The notes: generated by a model not told the origin, from the sequence alone. Positions 12,930 to 36,263 are shown, numbered from the stretch's first letter. The stretch is 64,000 bases of DNA from Amoebidium appalachense (GCA_963693365.1 CAVNZM010000005.1:4216001-4280000); one strand, 5' to 3'. Translations and numbers: made by a program.

Positions 12930-14139
12930 TGATACCGATTGCAACACACATGCGAACAGGAGTGTATGCGCAGACAGGTTGATTCTGTGGCAGGTGTAGA
13001 GTTTTCAATTTACGACTGAGCACGTATTGTACATGATCAGAATTTAGTCAGGATGAATGACGAACACAAGAGTTAAACTTAATATAATCATTACTTTTTA
13101 TTTTTTTTTTAACTAAATTAAATGAGTGAGGAGTATTAAGTCAAGTTGGTTTGGGTCCACCATGGCATATGATTATTTTTCGTCTTTTTGCATCAATATC
13201 CATTCGCACGGGCAGCCGTGTGCCCGGACCAGTAATAACGTAGTGCACATCAGGCAATAAATGGCGCGTAATGTTCAAATAGGCACCGGAGGACATTCTT
13301 CATGAAACAAATCAGAGCACATGCGCGCACACGTGGTGCTCATGATCTCTTGTGAATCAGCTGCAGTGCAGCTAAAACAGACACCGTGACAAAGCATGCA
13401 TCACACTGTGGCCATGCGCGCAAAACAATTGAACACTCATGAAATTGGCACCGTAATACCTACCAGTCATGATCTGTATGTACAAATAAAGGTCATGATT
13501 TCTAGAAATGCACAAATCTCAGTAGTGCAGTTGTTCAAGTTCATCAGCTCCACACGCCCGCAAACTAGTTTCTGCGCAGAGATATACCCGCCCCCTCCCC
13601 CTCCCCCCCCCAAAAAATCCCCATGGACCCCGCCGGCCCCACCCTTCCCCCCACCAAAAACAACCACCACCACCACCACCACCTGCGGCTGGCTACCATG
13701 GCCATTCAGAACAGTAGTTAAAAAGGAAGCCAAAGTGCTTTAAAACCTCACCGTGCACACCGTGAAATGTGCTCAGCCATGCTACCTCCCTCTTTCCTTC
13801 CATTATTAGTACCGTCACACAAACACGCCCAAATTCCACTATTAGTATCGTCACACAAACACGCCCAAATTCCATTATTAGTATCGTCACACAAACACGC
13901 CCAAATTCCATCATTAGTACCGTCACACAAACACGCCCAAAAACAGGGTCTCCGCAGCCCTCCCTACCCACACATTCACGTACACAACACACTTCATTAA
14001 GTCTTGAAAACAAGGGTAAATTTACACATCTACACACAGAATCCACACCACACATGCTTTGTCATATGCGCACTTGCACACCGTGTGAACCCACAACCAG
14101 CACCCCCGGGTGCCCATTTTATTTACTCCATGACATGAC
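12785..14139. other. Convergent intergenic region with 36-bp minisatellite
   Basis: Lies between the 3' ends of the plus-strand gene ending at 12784 and the minus-strand NDUFB9-like gene ending at 14140. It contains a poly-G run at 12898-12927, AT-rich DNA at 13080-13130 and a four-copy minisatellite at 13802-13941. No exon seen. Confidence 0.6.
13802..13941. repeat. 36-bp minisatellite, four copies
   Basis: Unit with ATTAGTACCGTCACACAAAC followed by ACGCCCAAATTCC. Copies start near 13802, 13838, 13874 and 13910, differ at few positions, and the last is truncated. Confidence 0.95.
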
Positions 14140-15146
14140 TCAGTGATGATCGGCCCCGGCAGCGTGGTAGCCGGCCGGTGGGGGGTGGCCATACAGCCAC
14201 TCGTACTCCTGCACCGTCAGCCGCAATGCCTGTGTGTGTGTGTGTGTGTGTGTTTGTTTGGGGGGGGGGGGGGGGGGGGAATTGGGTTAGAATGTGTTAT
14301 AGAGAACGAAGTACACAGTCATAAACGGACAACATAATGCAGAGTGTAAAGCACACGCGAAGAGTATGCATAATAAGCAGAGCCCCGGGGGAGGAGGAGG
14401 AGGAGGGGGAGGGGGGGGGGAGGGGGGGGGGGGGGGGGGGGTAGACTGGTACTAGAGTGCCAAGGTAGCACGCTAACCACGAAAATGCACAGTGCGATTC
14501 ATGGGATGACGAGCGAACGAGGACCTGCGGAACACTCTTTGGGGCCAAATGCGTGTGTTGGTGCATGGGCGTGAGGTCTTTTCTTCTTCTTCTTCCTTTT
14601 TTTTTTGGGGGGGGGGGGGGGTTTGTTTCCTTGATCCCTTTTTATTTCGGTGGTGGTGGTGGTGTCTGGGGGTGTGTGTGCGTGTGTGCACACGCGCGCT
14701 GGCGGGCATGCACGTGTGTGTGTATGCCTCACAAGGGAGCCCATCCTCCCCCCGAGGGGGGGGAAGGGGGATAAAGAGCAGTACACTACAAAGTATGAGG
14801 AGAGGAAACGAGGAACAGCGCAGTAAAATAAAAACGACATGCAAACGCCGAACACACACAGTGAGGTAAATGTCGATTTGCGATCGTGTGCTTGGCAGAG
14901 ACGGGTGAAGTCTTGTATAATGAACCCATCAGTAGTGCCGTGAATGCAACTTAGTGTATGTTAGTTACAACAGAGCTGCTAAACCTGCCTAGGGCCTTTA
15001 GCCTTCCGCAAAAAAATACATGTCACAAGGGACCCTGCCTCCATGCACCTTCCCTACACACCCACGATTGATTGCGGCACCCGATATCTACCACAATTAC
15101 GCTTGGGCAACCCCCCCCCCCCCCCCCCCCCCCATGGTGTCCCCCG

Positions 15147-15186
<40 letters not shown>

Positions 15187-16253
15187 ATCCAAACCTACAC
15201 GGATGCAGACAAACTTGCACACACAAACGACTCCTAAACACACACTCATTCGCGCACAGGTGCCACAAACCACACATCAAAGTACCCACCTCCGTAGGGT
15301 TAAATCCACACGTTCAGTTGCACAATTATCCATACACAAGCAAAAAAAAAAAACTCCCTTTATGCCTCATAACAATGCACAAACAGAAGCACCTAAGGAC
15401 CCAACACCTGTCCAGCCACTAAACAACCACCATACCTACCTATGGAAACAATATGCAACAAGCCCACCGCACACACGTACATGTGGGTCTTGAGTGTGTG
15501 TGCGTGGGAAAGTGCGCAACCATGCATGCATGTGTGCGGCTGTGTGTGCATATGCACATACTTGTGCATACTGGTGTGTGACTGTACACATATGTGCACG
15601 CTGGTGTGTGATTGTACACAAATGTGCATACTGGTGTGTGATTGTACGCATATGTGTATACTGGTGTGCGATTGTACACATATGTGTATAATGGTGTGTG
15701 ATTGTACACATATGTGCATACTGGTGTGTGATTGTACACATATGTGCATACTGGTGTGTGATTGTACACATATGTGCATACTGGTGTGTGATTGTACACA
15801 TATGTGCATACTGGTGTGTGATTGTACACATATGTGCACACTGGTGTGTGATTGTACACATATGTGCACGTGCATATCTTTGCCAGCGAACCCGCCACAA
15901 AGAAATTGGAAAATAATGGAGCATGCAACACACTTGACTCACCGACAAAAATCTCACGCCAAATGGAAAGAGAAAACGGAAGACCAAAAGCGGAATTTCC
16001 CCAAAAACCCCCACCCCCACCTTCCCTCCATCCTTTCTGTGCTTGCCCACATGTTACCCACCGTACATATGTTGCCATTTCACGAAGGGCAATCAACCAA
16101 ATTTATATAAATCTAGGGTAGGTGTAACGCAGGCGCGGGGACAACTACGTGCACACACATGACCTCTATCCACACCCATCTCCACGGCATATGCACACAT
16201 GTAGATATCGGCATACACAACCCCCCTCCCCCCCTCCCCCCCCCCCCCCCTTC

Positions 16254-16302
<49 letters not shown>

Positions 16303-16855
16303 GCACGCACGCACGCACGCGGATGCACGTACACACCCACCCACCCACCCACCCACCCACCCACCCACGGAGGCTTGCACACACACAACCGGGCACGTAC
16401 CCACTCAGGCGGGGGAATGTTGCGCTCCCACTTGGAGCCCTCTGGTGCTGTGGGGTCTGAATGGCAAAAAAACGGTCAGCCGCTGTACACGAGGAGATTG
16501 AAATACCAAAGAGAACAAAAATTTCTTTATACACCTTCATTGTCAAGTGAATAGGTGAGAGTCAAGTAGAGTAAACCCTTGGACCCGAAAGGTGTGAATG
16601 AGTTGGAGGGCCGAAAAGAGCCGTACGGGTGGCAGGAGGACGGGGGGGGGAGGGGGGTTCAATGCGTCATAAAGTACGAAGTACACATGAACAACGGATA
16701 ACACGATGCAGAGTGCAAACCATACATAAAGAGTATGCATAATAAGCAGAGCCCATCCTCAGGGGGGCTGGGCGGGAGGGGGGGGAGAGGGGAAGGAAAT
16801 GGTACACAGTAAGAGGCACAGGGGGAAAACGGTGGAAAGTATAAAGAACATGTGG

Positions 16856-16938
<83 letters not shown>

Positions 16939-17161
16939 TATGTCTATCTATGTGCGGAGATGTGTGTGTGTGCATGTGTGTGCCTGTGCGTGTGAGAAGA
17001 AGGGGAGGAGAGGGGGAGAGGGATGGAACATAAAATAGGAAGGTACGTGAGGCATGTGGAAATGGGCCCACAACTTGTTATAAAATGCAGAGAGACACAT
17101 AGGGCGCATGTCTGTGTGTACGTGTGTTTGTACGGATGCGTGTTTGCGTGTGTGCGGATGG

Positions 17162-17200
<39 letters not shown>

Positions 17201-17454
17201 AGCATGTGTACAGAGGTGTGCTTGCGTGCGAGCGAAAGAGTGTGGACAAGTGTGTGTGTGTGTGTGTGTGTGTTGTGTGTGTGTGTGTGTTTTGTGTGTA
17301 CGTATGTGTGTGTGAAGGTGTGTGCGCGCGTACACTTGTGTGTGTGTGCGGGCGCGCACCCATGCACGGGCCTGTGTGCAAGTCTCAGGTGTGTACGCTT
17401 GTGAACATGCTCTTTTACAAATACCCCCACGCGTGCAACAAATTAAGCATCTGA

Positions 17455-17516
<62 letters not shown>

Positions 17517-18046
17517 GCGCGCGCGTGCGAGTACGTGAGTGTGCTTGACGTGTGCGTGTGTGTGCGCCTATGGGTGTACTTGCTTATGTGCATGTCTGTC
17601 TAAGCCCGTCGCAATTGTCTTTTTCCTTGTGTCAGCCCACCGGCATGGCAAGCATACACATACCCAGTTGTGCACACAACCACTCAAGCCACGCATATTG
17701 GGATCCAACATCTCAAAGTATTCTGGTGCCCATGCCTAGGTACGTGTAGGTGTGCCACGCACATGCGCTGCAAGTATATCCTGCAAAATACAGAACGGGC
17801 AAGGTTACGCACATGCGCTGCAAGTATATCCTGCAAAGGGCAACCTTGCACACAGCCCACCACAGTATTCCTACTAGAGAAAGAAAAACGCAAAGCGAGT
17901 AGGTGCACATGCATACGCATAAACGAAGGGGCAGGAGGGCACGTACAGGTGTATGGGACGTTATGGCGCCATTTCTTCAGCTCCTTCTCAGTCTCGCCCA
18001 CCAGTCGCTCCACCTGCATAGCGCACAGCAAGTTGAACATATGACT

Positions 18047-18078
<32 letters not shown>

Positions 18079-18777
18079 ACTTCTGGCTTCTATTATTTCT
18101 CTCCCGTTTCTTACCCTGCCCGTTTCTCTTCCTCTCTCCCTGGCTGCCTTTAACGTCGCTCCTTGCAGCTCTCTCAACAATTCCACCTTGCACTAAAACT
18201 CAATAAATACTCCCTTGACACCGCGGTCTTTTGTACACGTCCCAGCATGTATGCACTTAGTGTAAACGTGTTTGTGCCTGTTTGCGTCTGGATTCGTGAG
18301 TGTCGCTGTGATTGTTGCGCTCCGTGCATGCAGTGCTTAGACGTGTACGTGTATGTGTGTGCGCGTCATAAAAAGCATGTGCGCATAGGCGAGTGCACGC
18401 GAGTGCTTGCACGTGTACATGCGTGTGTGTCTAGGTAAGTGTGCGCGAGTGCTTATGCAAGTGCGTGTACACACGGGTGTGTCTGTGCGTACCTGCAGGG
18501 GGTTGGTAATGTTGCGGTTCTTGTCGAAACGCTCGCGAATCTCGAGGCACTTTTCACGGTACAGCTCAAACACGGGGTTCCAGCTGCAAACACACCGTCA
18601 GTAACACGCACGTAGGGTGACTCACGTACACACCCGGCCAACTAACGATTCTTCACCACGAGGGGTGTGTAAAAAGAGGGACTAGAAAGGGGTTGCGTAC
18701 TTGCGAGCCTCGCGCAGGGCCTGGCGGTAAAGCCGGGCAACGCGCTGGCTGTGTGCGAGGCCCAGGGGGGAGGTCAT
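14140..18777 (-). CDS. NDUFB9: NDUFB9/B22-like LYR subunit of mitochondrial complex I, 5 exons
   Basis: Exons on the minus strand: 18701-18777, 18493-18583, 17947-18013, 16401-16456, 14140-14229. All joins are GT..AG and in phase, giving 381 nt and 126 residues ending in TGA. The LYR motif sits at residues 16-18 ([14 protein letters not shown]). It is followed by [20 protein letters not shown], then [20 protein letters not shown] and [12 protein letters not shown], which match the family pattern of Lys-Trp-Arg-His-x-x-Pro-Tyr and a Pro-Gly-Gly-Ser-Lys-like block. In the family the LYR helix binds the mitochondrial acyl carrier protein on the membrane arm of NADH:ubiquinone oxidoreductase. Its presence implies aerobic mitochondria. 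The length is close to plant-type B22 and shorter than the animal protein. Coding DNA is about 8% of the gene; the introns hold minisatellites, CA/TG tracts and two dispersed elements. Confidence 0.9.
14288..14386 (-). repeat. Dispersed ~130-bp element, copy c
   Basis: Reverse orientation in the last intron of the NDUFB9-like gene. Read on the minus strand it has GGGCTCTGCTTATTATGCAT near its start and a GTACTTCGT motif near its end. Read on the minus strand, C-rich tracts flank it on both sides. Confidence 0.7.
15548..15872 (+). repeat. 30-bp minisatellite, about eleven copies
   Basis: Unit GTGCATACTGGTGTGTGATT followed by GTACACATAT is repeated head to tail with few substitutions, in an intron of the NDUFB9-like gene. 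No unique spacers separate the units. Confidence 0.95.
16658..16762 (-). repeat. Dispersed ~130-bp element, copy e
   Basis: Reverse orientation. Read on the minus strand it begins CTGAGGATGGGCTCTGCTTA and ends GTACTTTATGACGCATTGAA next to poly-C. It is the sister of the copy at 14288-14386. Confidence 0.75.
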
Positions 18778-19537
18778 GTTGGCCTTGTGCGTGCCTGTAC
18801 GTGGCTGAGCGTACGTGCGTGTTTGTTGCCCCTGCCTGTGTGGACAGAGAGAGAGACAGACTCCGTGCGCGTTATCAAGACAGCCACGCCCCGAAACCGA
18901 TCGCGCCGACCAAAAAACAGAACGATCGACAAATTCTAGCAAAGTAATATAAATGTTAGGCTTTTCTATCGATAGAGGCAATAAGTTCGTTCGAAAAATT
19001 GAGATGATCGCTTGATCGGTGAATAGTTCGCTCCCCATCTTCGAGTCCTGGCAGAGCCTGCACCAGCCTTGTTCAGTGAACAAATTTATCAGCAAAGGCC
19101 ACCATAAAAGCAAAGATCTACTGCATGAAAGTACTAGAGGGGAAGACATAGGTGCACACTGCTTGTTATATTATAGGCCCTGAAGCATCCAAGCACAACC
19201 TGAACACACACACGCTCGCACAACCGCTGTAATGTACATAAACCAATTAGGCCTGTGCACAGGAACATCGATAAACAACAAGCAACCGAAAATAACGCGC
19301 ATCACGTTGGCACATGTGCACAGGAATGATAACATATAGTGTGCGCACACAACCAAAAATTACTGATTTTAGGTTTGCCAACTAGACAAACACTTTGTGA
19401 CCCACTGTCAACATTTGATCTGAACAAAAACTGTTTACTGTGGCTACAAGGCAACCAGAGCAATCAATCCCTCTGACGCCAATCAGTTTTTTGGAGGCGC
19501 CAGCCGGCAGTTATGTCGTAGTGCCCTGGATTTAAGG
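18778..19537. other. Divergent intergenic region (NDUFB9-like / VASt gene)
   Basis: A 760-bp spacer between two divergently transcribed start codons, of ordinary composition and without long homopolymers. It is the shortest promoter region in the window and is likely shared. No exon or clear core promoter motif recognised. Confidence 0.45.
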
Positions 19538-29166
<9,629 letters not shown>

Positions 29167-30338
29167 GTGTGAATGTGAAGGTGTGTAAGTGGTGAAGGTG
29201 TGTGTGTGTGTGTGACTGTGTGCATGTGTGTGTGTGTGTGTGTGCATGGATGTGTGTGTGTGCGTGAATGTATGAAAGTAAGTGCATGAATTGGCAGGAT
29301 TAACATTAGCTGTACGCTGAGAACGATTACATAAGGTAGTATAGGATACTAATTGCGCAACCTTGGCAGATGCATGTCCGTACCAAGTAGTAATACCGTA
29401 TGCACTGCCCGTATGAATTGAAAGATTACTGCTAGTACACAATGACAAGGTGTTCCCCACTAATCGTACCGTAAATAAATAGAAAGATAACCACGATGCA
29501 ATCACTTCTCCTTCAATCACTTTAACGTACCCAATACGCACTTGTAGATAAATTAAGAATTCAGTCATGTAGTTTCTCGACTAAGCAAATATTTTGGCGG
29601 CCCGTGCTGCTTATATGGACCGGCCTGAGATAAGGAGGACGGCCACTAAATGAAAGGTAATATAATGGACTGAAGAGGCAGTCTAGGAAGACCTTGCACG
29701 GTAATCGGACACCATGCATATGAGTAGTGTAGTAAAATATAAAAATTACGCGGCCTAGGCCTGTGGCTGTGGCCTTGTTTATGTTTTATTTCTGCCATAT
29801 CATTGGCTGTAGATCGAATAAAATCACATTATGTACATAAAAATGGCCGTGGGCTTGTCTGCAGCGTGAAGCTTTAGATGAATATACATGGGAAATATGC
29901 CCCACCTTCGAGTCCCCCTCCCCCTTCACCCCTCCAAACACATGCATGTGGCTTTCTCCTACATGAACTCTTTCTGCGGCAACAAGAAAAGTCCTAAATC
30001 ACATCGATATATGTATCCAAAACTACGGTTTACTACGTAGGTGATTGAGCACAGGCAAGTAAGGCCATGGTTACACTATGATACGTACACCAGTGTAATA
30101 GTCTCCAAAATTTATGTCTGTGCTATGTACAATCACTTCTCCCCGGGCCAGTTATGTTGCAGCCGCACCATGCATATGGCGGCATACAATGCATTGCACA
30201 TGTCCTATGGGGGGTAGCTTGGCGACACTGGCCCATCACCGTACAGGCTGTATCCCCTGTAGCATATGTCAGTACCAATTGGCAGCTTAAACTCGTTCGA
30301 ATTCCACACATAAAAACACAGGAACATGCGCGCACGCA

Positions 30339-30370
<32 letters not shown>

Positions 30371-30641
30371 GTGAGGTGCAGGTGCTGCCGGGCCACTTCT
30401 GGGCTGTGATGGCTGCCATCGACTGCCTGCTGCTGCTGCACGTGCTACTGTTTGCACTCCGCTCCAGAAACATATACACGTGTGCAACCCCCTCCCCCCC
30501 CCCCCCCCCTTCTCCCCCCTTCCCCCGCGCACCCACCCGCCCCCACACCTCCCCTCTTCATCTTTTCTTCCAAAAGAGATGTTCACCCCCGGGCCCTGAG
30601 GGCTCCTTCCTCCCTTTCAAAGACACGATTTCCTACTTAAA

Positions 30642-30932
30642 GGGGGTTTCTTTTAGACTTTCGGGCCGGGCCGGGTCAGAGGCGATTCTAGCTATATGAT
30701 TGGTGTGCTGCGCATCAGCTGCGCACCATCGTTTTGCCGGCAGCAAGGTACAGATGCGCCCTAATACAACAAAAAAGAAAAAGAAGAGAGAAAAAAAGAA
30801 ACTAGAAGGGAAGAATAATAATAAAACGTTAGGAAGAAGACTGCAGTTCATAACATGATTTACATGCTGAGCAAATGGCTTGACCCGGATGTGCTGGAAT
30901 GGGGACAATTAATCATTCTAAAAGAAACCCCC
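30642..30932. mobile_element. 291-bp inverted-repeat element (MITE-like), copy 2
   Basis: Copy of 28001-28292 carried by the tandem duplication rather than a new insertion, since the flanks match too. The 16-bp terminal repeats are intact, but the TTAA flanks have mutated (CTTAAA before, TTTTAA after). Confidence 0.6.
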
Positions 30933-31136
30933 TTTTAACGTAATACATGGACAGCTTTGCCCGGTGTGGAGCATGTTGGTGTCGTATAGTCTGCGGATGG
31001 GCATTTTTGGCCATGCATCATCTATAAGCGCATGAGATTGCCCGTAAATTTGCAACGGCACATATGAGATGGGTCTTAGTAGAATCCCACGCCCACGTCG
31101 GCATAGAGTCACGTGCTTGTTCATGGCACAGATAGT

Positions 31137-31313
31137 GTGTTTGCACGTGCCCAGGCACACACAGTATATGTTTGCACGTGCCCAGGCACACACAGTATAT
31201 GTTTGCACGTGCCCAGGCACACACAGTATATGTTTGCACGTGCACAGGCACACACAGTATATGTTTGCACGTGCACAGGCACACACAGTATATGTTTGCA
31301 CGTGCACAGGCAC
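31137..31313 (+). repeat. 31-bp minisatellite, about six copies (unit 2)
   Basis: Counterpart of 28409-28577 with one more copy. The first units carry CACGTGCCCAGG where the unit-1 array has CACGTGCACAGG, so the two arrays have diverged separately. Confidence 0.93.
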
Positions 31314-31406
31314 TGACAGGGGCCACAGCACCACACAGGGTCTGTTGGTGGAGGCAAAGGGCTTGGCTGCTGCCCTGGCTGCTGGTGGGTTTTTTTTTTT
31401 TTTTTT

Positions 31407-31467
<61 letters not shown>

Positions 31468-33115
31468 GGGGGGTTATAACGGTGTGGGTATTATGCATTG
31501 TACTAATATTTAATAGAGCAGCGCCCCTGGAAGAAAAGGGGGGGGGGGGGGGGGGGAATGATTATAGGGGTGTGGGTGTCACAGTGCATTGTACTAGATC
31601 AGCGCCCCCTGATGTTGGGGGGAAAGGGAGGAGGTGGGGGGGCTCCCGCGGAAGGAGGGAGGGGGGGGGGGGGGGGGGATCTTACACTTATTTTCACTGC
31701 AGCACCCAAGGGGCAGGCAGCCATGCAGTCACATCTACAGGGACTCACTCTACCCCAGATTGCAGGGGGCATGATAGAGAGCCAATGGGACGGGGGCATG
31801 CAGGGCACCTGGTGGATAGGCCCACTGGAGGGGGGATCATACACGTGGGTGGTGGGGTGTGGGGTGTTGGTGATGTCGATGATGGGGTGTGTGGTGGTGG
31901 CCGTGGCGGGAAGGAGGAATGTGCGATACTGAGTGTGAATGTGAAGGTGTGTAAGTGGTGAAGGTGTGTGTGTGTGTGACTGTGTGCATGTGTATGTGTG
32001 TGTGTGTGTGTGTGTGCATGGATGTGTGTGTGTGCGTGAATGTATGAAAGTAAGTGCATGAATAGGCAGGATTAACATTAGCTGTACGCTGAGAACGATT
32101 ACATAAGGTAGTATAGGATACTAATTGCGCAACCTTGGCAGATGCATGTCCGTACCAAGTAGTAATACCGTATGCACTGCCCGTATGAATTGAAAGATTA
32201 CTGCTAGTACACAATGGCATGGTGTTCCCCACTAATCGTACGGTAAATAAATAGAAAGATAACCACGATGCAATCACTTCTCCTTCAATCACTTTAACGT
32301 ACCCTATACGCACTTGTAGATATTAAGAATTCAGTCATGTAGTTTCTCGACTAAGCAAATATCTTGGCGGCTCGTGCTGCTTATATGGACCGGCCTGAGA
32401 TAAGGAGGACGGCCACTAAATGAAAGGTAATATAATGGACTGAAGAGGCAGTCTAGGAAGACCTTGCACGGTAATCGGACACCATGCATATGAGCAGTGT
32501 AGTAAAATATAAAAATTACGCGGCCTAGGCCTGTGGCTGTGGCCGTGTTTAGGTTTTATTTCTGCCATATCATTGGCTGTAGATCGAATAAAATCACATT
32601 ATGTACATAAAAATGGCCGTGGGCTTGTCTGCAGCGTGAAGCTTTAGATGAATATACATGGGAAATATGCCCCACCTTCGAGTCCCCCTCCCCCTTCACC
32701 CCTCCAAACACATGCATGTGGCTTTCTCCTACATGAACTCTTTCTGCGGCAACAAGAAAAGTCCTAAATCACATCGATATATGTATCCAAAACGACGGTT
32801 TACTACGTGGGTGATTGAGCATAGGCAAGTAAGGCCATGGTTACACTATGATACGTACACCAGTGTAATAGTCTCCAAAATTTATGTCTGTGCTATGTAT
32901 AATCACTTCTCCCCGGGCCAGTTATGTTGCAGCCACACCATGCATATGGCGGCATACAATGCATTGCACATGTCCTATGGGGGGTAGTTTGGCGACACTG
33001 GCCCATCACCGTACAGGCTGTATCCCCTGTAGCATATGTCAGTACCGTTTGGCAGCTTAAACTCGTTCGAATTCCACACATAAAAACACAGGAACATGCG
33101 CGCACGCACGCGCAC

Positions 33116-33139
33116 ACACAGACACAGACACAGACACAG

Positions 33140-33175
<36 letters not shown>

Positions 33176-33598
33176 ACGCACACACAGATACACACACATA
33201 CACACACACAGACAGACATACTCGTGCGGCTGTAGGGGTGCGCGCACACGCACACACCTCATGACTACCACACATGAACACACCCAATTTCATTGGATGC
33301 CAACAAATACCACCACGCCCTCAAAAACATAAAACCCTCTTTCAACACGGGACTTTGTGTGTGAAATACTGCATACATGTGCACGTACGTAGCTGCAGAC
33401 TGCAGGGTAACAACGCTATATGATATAAAAAGGGTAAATATATATCATAATGTATGCCCTGCCCACCTCGATACCGGTAGTATGAGCGTGCTCAGTCAAG
33501 CTTCCATATAGGAGGGCAGTAGAAAGAGGGGATGGCAGCAGTCGATCGGGGGGGGGGGAGGGGCAGGGGAGGCGGGGGGAAGGGGGAAGGGGGGTTGA
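33116..33598. other. Convergent intergenic remainder
   Basis: Sequence between the end of the duplication and the stop codon of the RABL3-like gene. It has CA-rich DNA to about 33205, then ordinary sequence with an AT-rich patch near 33415-33455 and a G-rich stretch at 33549-33595. No exon seen. Confidence 0.5.
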
Positions 33599-33736
33599 TT
33601 ATTGTAGCGCATACACATTATTTGAGCGTCTAAATGCCGGGTCTCGGCCATAGCGATCGGTCGATGGCAACCGGCGCCGTGATGCATCCATCTGGAAAAA
33701 ACCCCCAGCCGTGAGTGCAGTGGTCCAAACATGACC

Positions 33737-33771
<35 letters not shown>

Positions 33772-35879
33772 ACCTCCCCCTCTCCTCCGCGCCTCCCCTT
33801 CCCCCCTCCCCTCCCTCCATCTCTCTCTCCGGAGAGGATGCTGTCACCGACACTTTCAAAATGCATAACAAGAAGAAGAATCTACCTTCCCGTTTGGCAA
33901 CTGCATTCCCCCAGGTTCCTTCTGTCCCACATGATGTATTGCACACACCATTCATCACCACCCCACTTTCCATTCCTTCCTGCCCAGCCCAGCCCACCCA
34001 ACCACTCAAAGATTCATCCCCCCCCCCCCCCCCCCCCCACCCCCCACCCAAAAAAAAAAAAAAAAAAAAGAAAGAAAAAAAAAATAGATAAAAAAGAAAA
34101 AATAACTGTGTTCCATCCAACCCTACCCCCGGCACTTCACTCATATGGAGCAACACAACCATCCCATCTGTACGCCGCGGAGACCTTTACACACAAGTAA
34201 CCACACCCAAATTCACACACACACCCAATGCAAACCTTGGGAACACACAGGTGTTGACCCAAACCGCCCAAACAAGCTAACTGTTAACACACATAAAGTC
34301 TTCATTGGAATAGCTATTGGAACTTTATATCATAATCATAGAAAAGAACTTGCGCCTCCATTCATTGAAAGCTTATTGCTACAGCTACGATGAAGTCTAC
34401 TTAAAGATGTGAACAGAAGTTAGAATATATTACCAAATCTGGATAGAATGCTCCTATGGCTACCACCTATAGATATGACGTACCGCATACTGGCTTCCAC
34501 TCCCTAGGTTTGGGCTGCTGGCTCCTACCCCGTATGCCCCATATGGCACACCAGACAGATCCCTACACCCCACCACCTAGTCAGCGAGAGAAGAGATGTG
34601 AATGTGTGTTTGTGCATATGCACCCATGGCCCAGGGTGTGTGGGTGTGTGTGGTGTGTGGCTGCGCCTCTTGTGGGTAGCGCTGGTGTGGGATTAGCTCC
34701 GGTGAATGCTCCTTGCGTGCCCTGTGCCTGTGTCCTGTATGCCTGTGTGCCTGTGTGCCTGTGTGCTGTGCGCCTGTGTGCCAGTCCTTTGTGCCTGTAT
34801 GCTGTATGCCTGTATGCCTATGTGCTGTGCGCCTGTGTGCCTGTGTCCTGTGCGCCTGTGTGCCTGTATGCCTGTATGCCTGTGTCCTGTGCGCCTGTGC
34901 GCCTGTGTGCCTGTGTGCCTGTGTCCTGTGCTCCTGTGTCTGTATGCCTGTGTCCTGTGCGCCTGTATGCATGTGTGCCTGTGTGTATCTCTGTGCCTAC
35001 CGTGAGCTACGGGCACCCAATCTCCGTGCTATGACTCTGTCCAGAAAGGACCCAAGCTGCCGCATAGCCGTGCTGTCTGGTTGGAAGTCACTCAGTTCCA
35101 TACAGCTCTGCATAGGGTGCTGTGTCAGGGACGTATGTGCACACTCACGCACTCACATGCATACACACACACACACGGGCGCATGTACACACACACACAC
35201 ACGGGCGCATGTACACACACACACACACACGGGCGCATGTACACACACGCGCGCGCTCAGGCCCGCGTACACACACACACCAGCATAAAACGGTCAGTGA
35301 GTAAACGGAGGCTGTTCGGTGCACACAAGTTCACGCACATACACCTGCACTCATTCAGATCCAACCGTCTGCCCATCCGTCCACACAGGCACGCACACAT
35401 GTGCCCCCTCTCCCTTCTCCCCCCCTTGCACTTCCCCCCACCCCCACCCCCCGTGTAAACACACACTCATGCACGCATGCACACACACACATACACACAC
35501 ACACACAGTCATGCACGCATGCACGCACACACACGCACACACACACACAGTGTCACACAGACCAGCACCACCAAAGCTGGCTCGACCTAACCATGCGCTA
35601 GGCCGTCTTGTCCGTCTTATGTTGACCACAACCTCTTCTTCCCCCGCCCCCCCCCTCCTCCCTCCCCTTCCTCGCCTTTTTCCCCACACCACACCACACA
35701 CACCCGCACCCATGAGGTGGTGGTTGCACGTATGTATAGGGCCTGTGGTGCCCATTTGTGGTCAACTTCATGAGGGTCACCCCGTTATCCTACCAAGCAA
35801 TCCAGCACACTAGCACTGCAGAAATATTTACATGTACGTGGGTGAAAACGGCGAGGTGGCAGCTTGACACACAGAGAAA

Positions 35880-35910
<31 letters not shown>

Positions 35911-36073
35911 AGTGAGGGAGGAGTGAATGGGCCACAGGGCATGTGTATGACCTTTGACTTTTCTTTCTTTTTGCCCCCCTCCCTTCCGGGCCCTGGGAAG
36001 TGGGAGAGGGCAGGCGGGCGGGCGGGCGGGCGGGCGGGCGGGCCGGGGTGGGGGGAGGGAGGGAGAAATGAGT

Positions 36074-36104
<31 letters not shown>

Positions 36105-36231
36105 GGGGGGGGGGGAGGGGGGGGGAGGGGGGGGGGGGGGCGGGGAGCTTACGAGCTGCAGGGTGTCACCGTATTCGCTGCGCATGGTCGTCTTTCCAAA
36201 CGTGGCATCTGCCCACTCCATAAGTTTACAG

Positions 36232-36263
<32 letters not shown>

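Larger units (their letters stand above)
30372..31932 (+). pseudogene. Duplicated exons 13-15 of the VASt-like gene
   Basis: Second copies of the last three exons: 30372-30479, 31320-31384 and 31703-31932. All splice sites, reading phases and the final TGA are intact. I see only a few substitutions; in the last exon one changes an amino acid (Val to Met) and the others are silent. The copy lacks exons 1-12 and follows the stop of the first copy, so it is either a recent gene fragment or an alternative 3' end reached by skipping the first set. The sequence alone does not decide. Confidence 0.7.
30350..33115. repeat. Tandem duplication unit 2 (~2.75 kb)
   Basis: Second copy of the unit at 27680-30350, ending in the CA-rich tract near 33115. 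Differences from unit 1 are mainly single bases, homopolymer lengths, one more minisatellite copy, and about 98 bases (about 31038-31133) absent from unit 1. Beyond the duplicated exons the unit holds no visible gene. Confidence 0.93.

Noticed and set aside
15548-15872. Regular 30-bp repeats, considered as a CRISPR array
   Set aside because: The units are contiguous with no unique spacers and the context is a eukaryotic intron, so it is a minisatellite.
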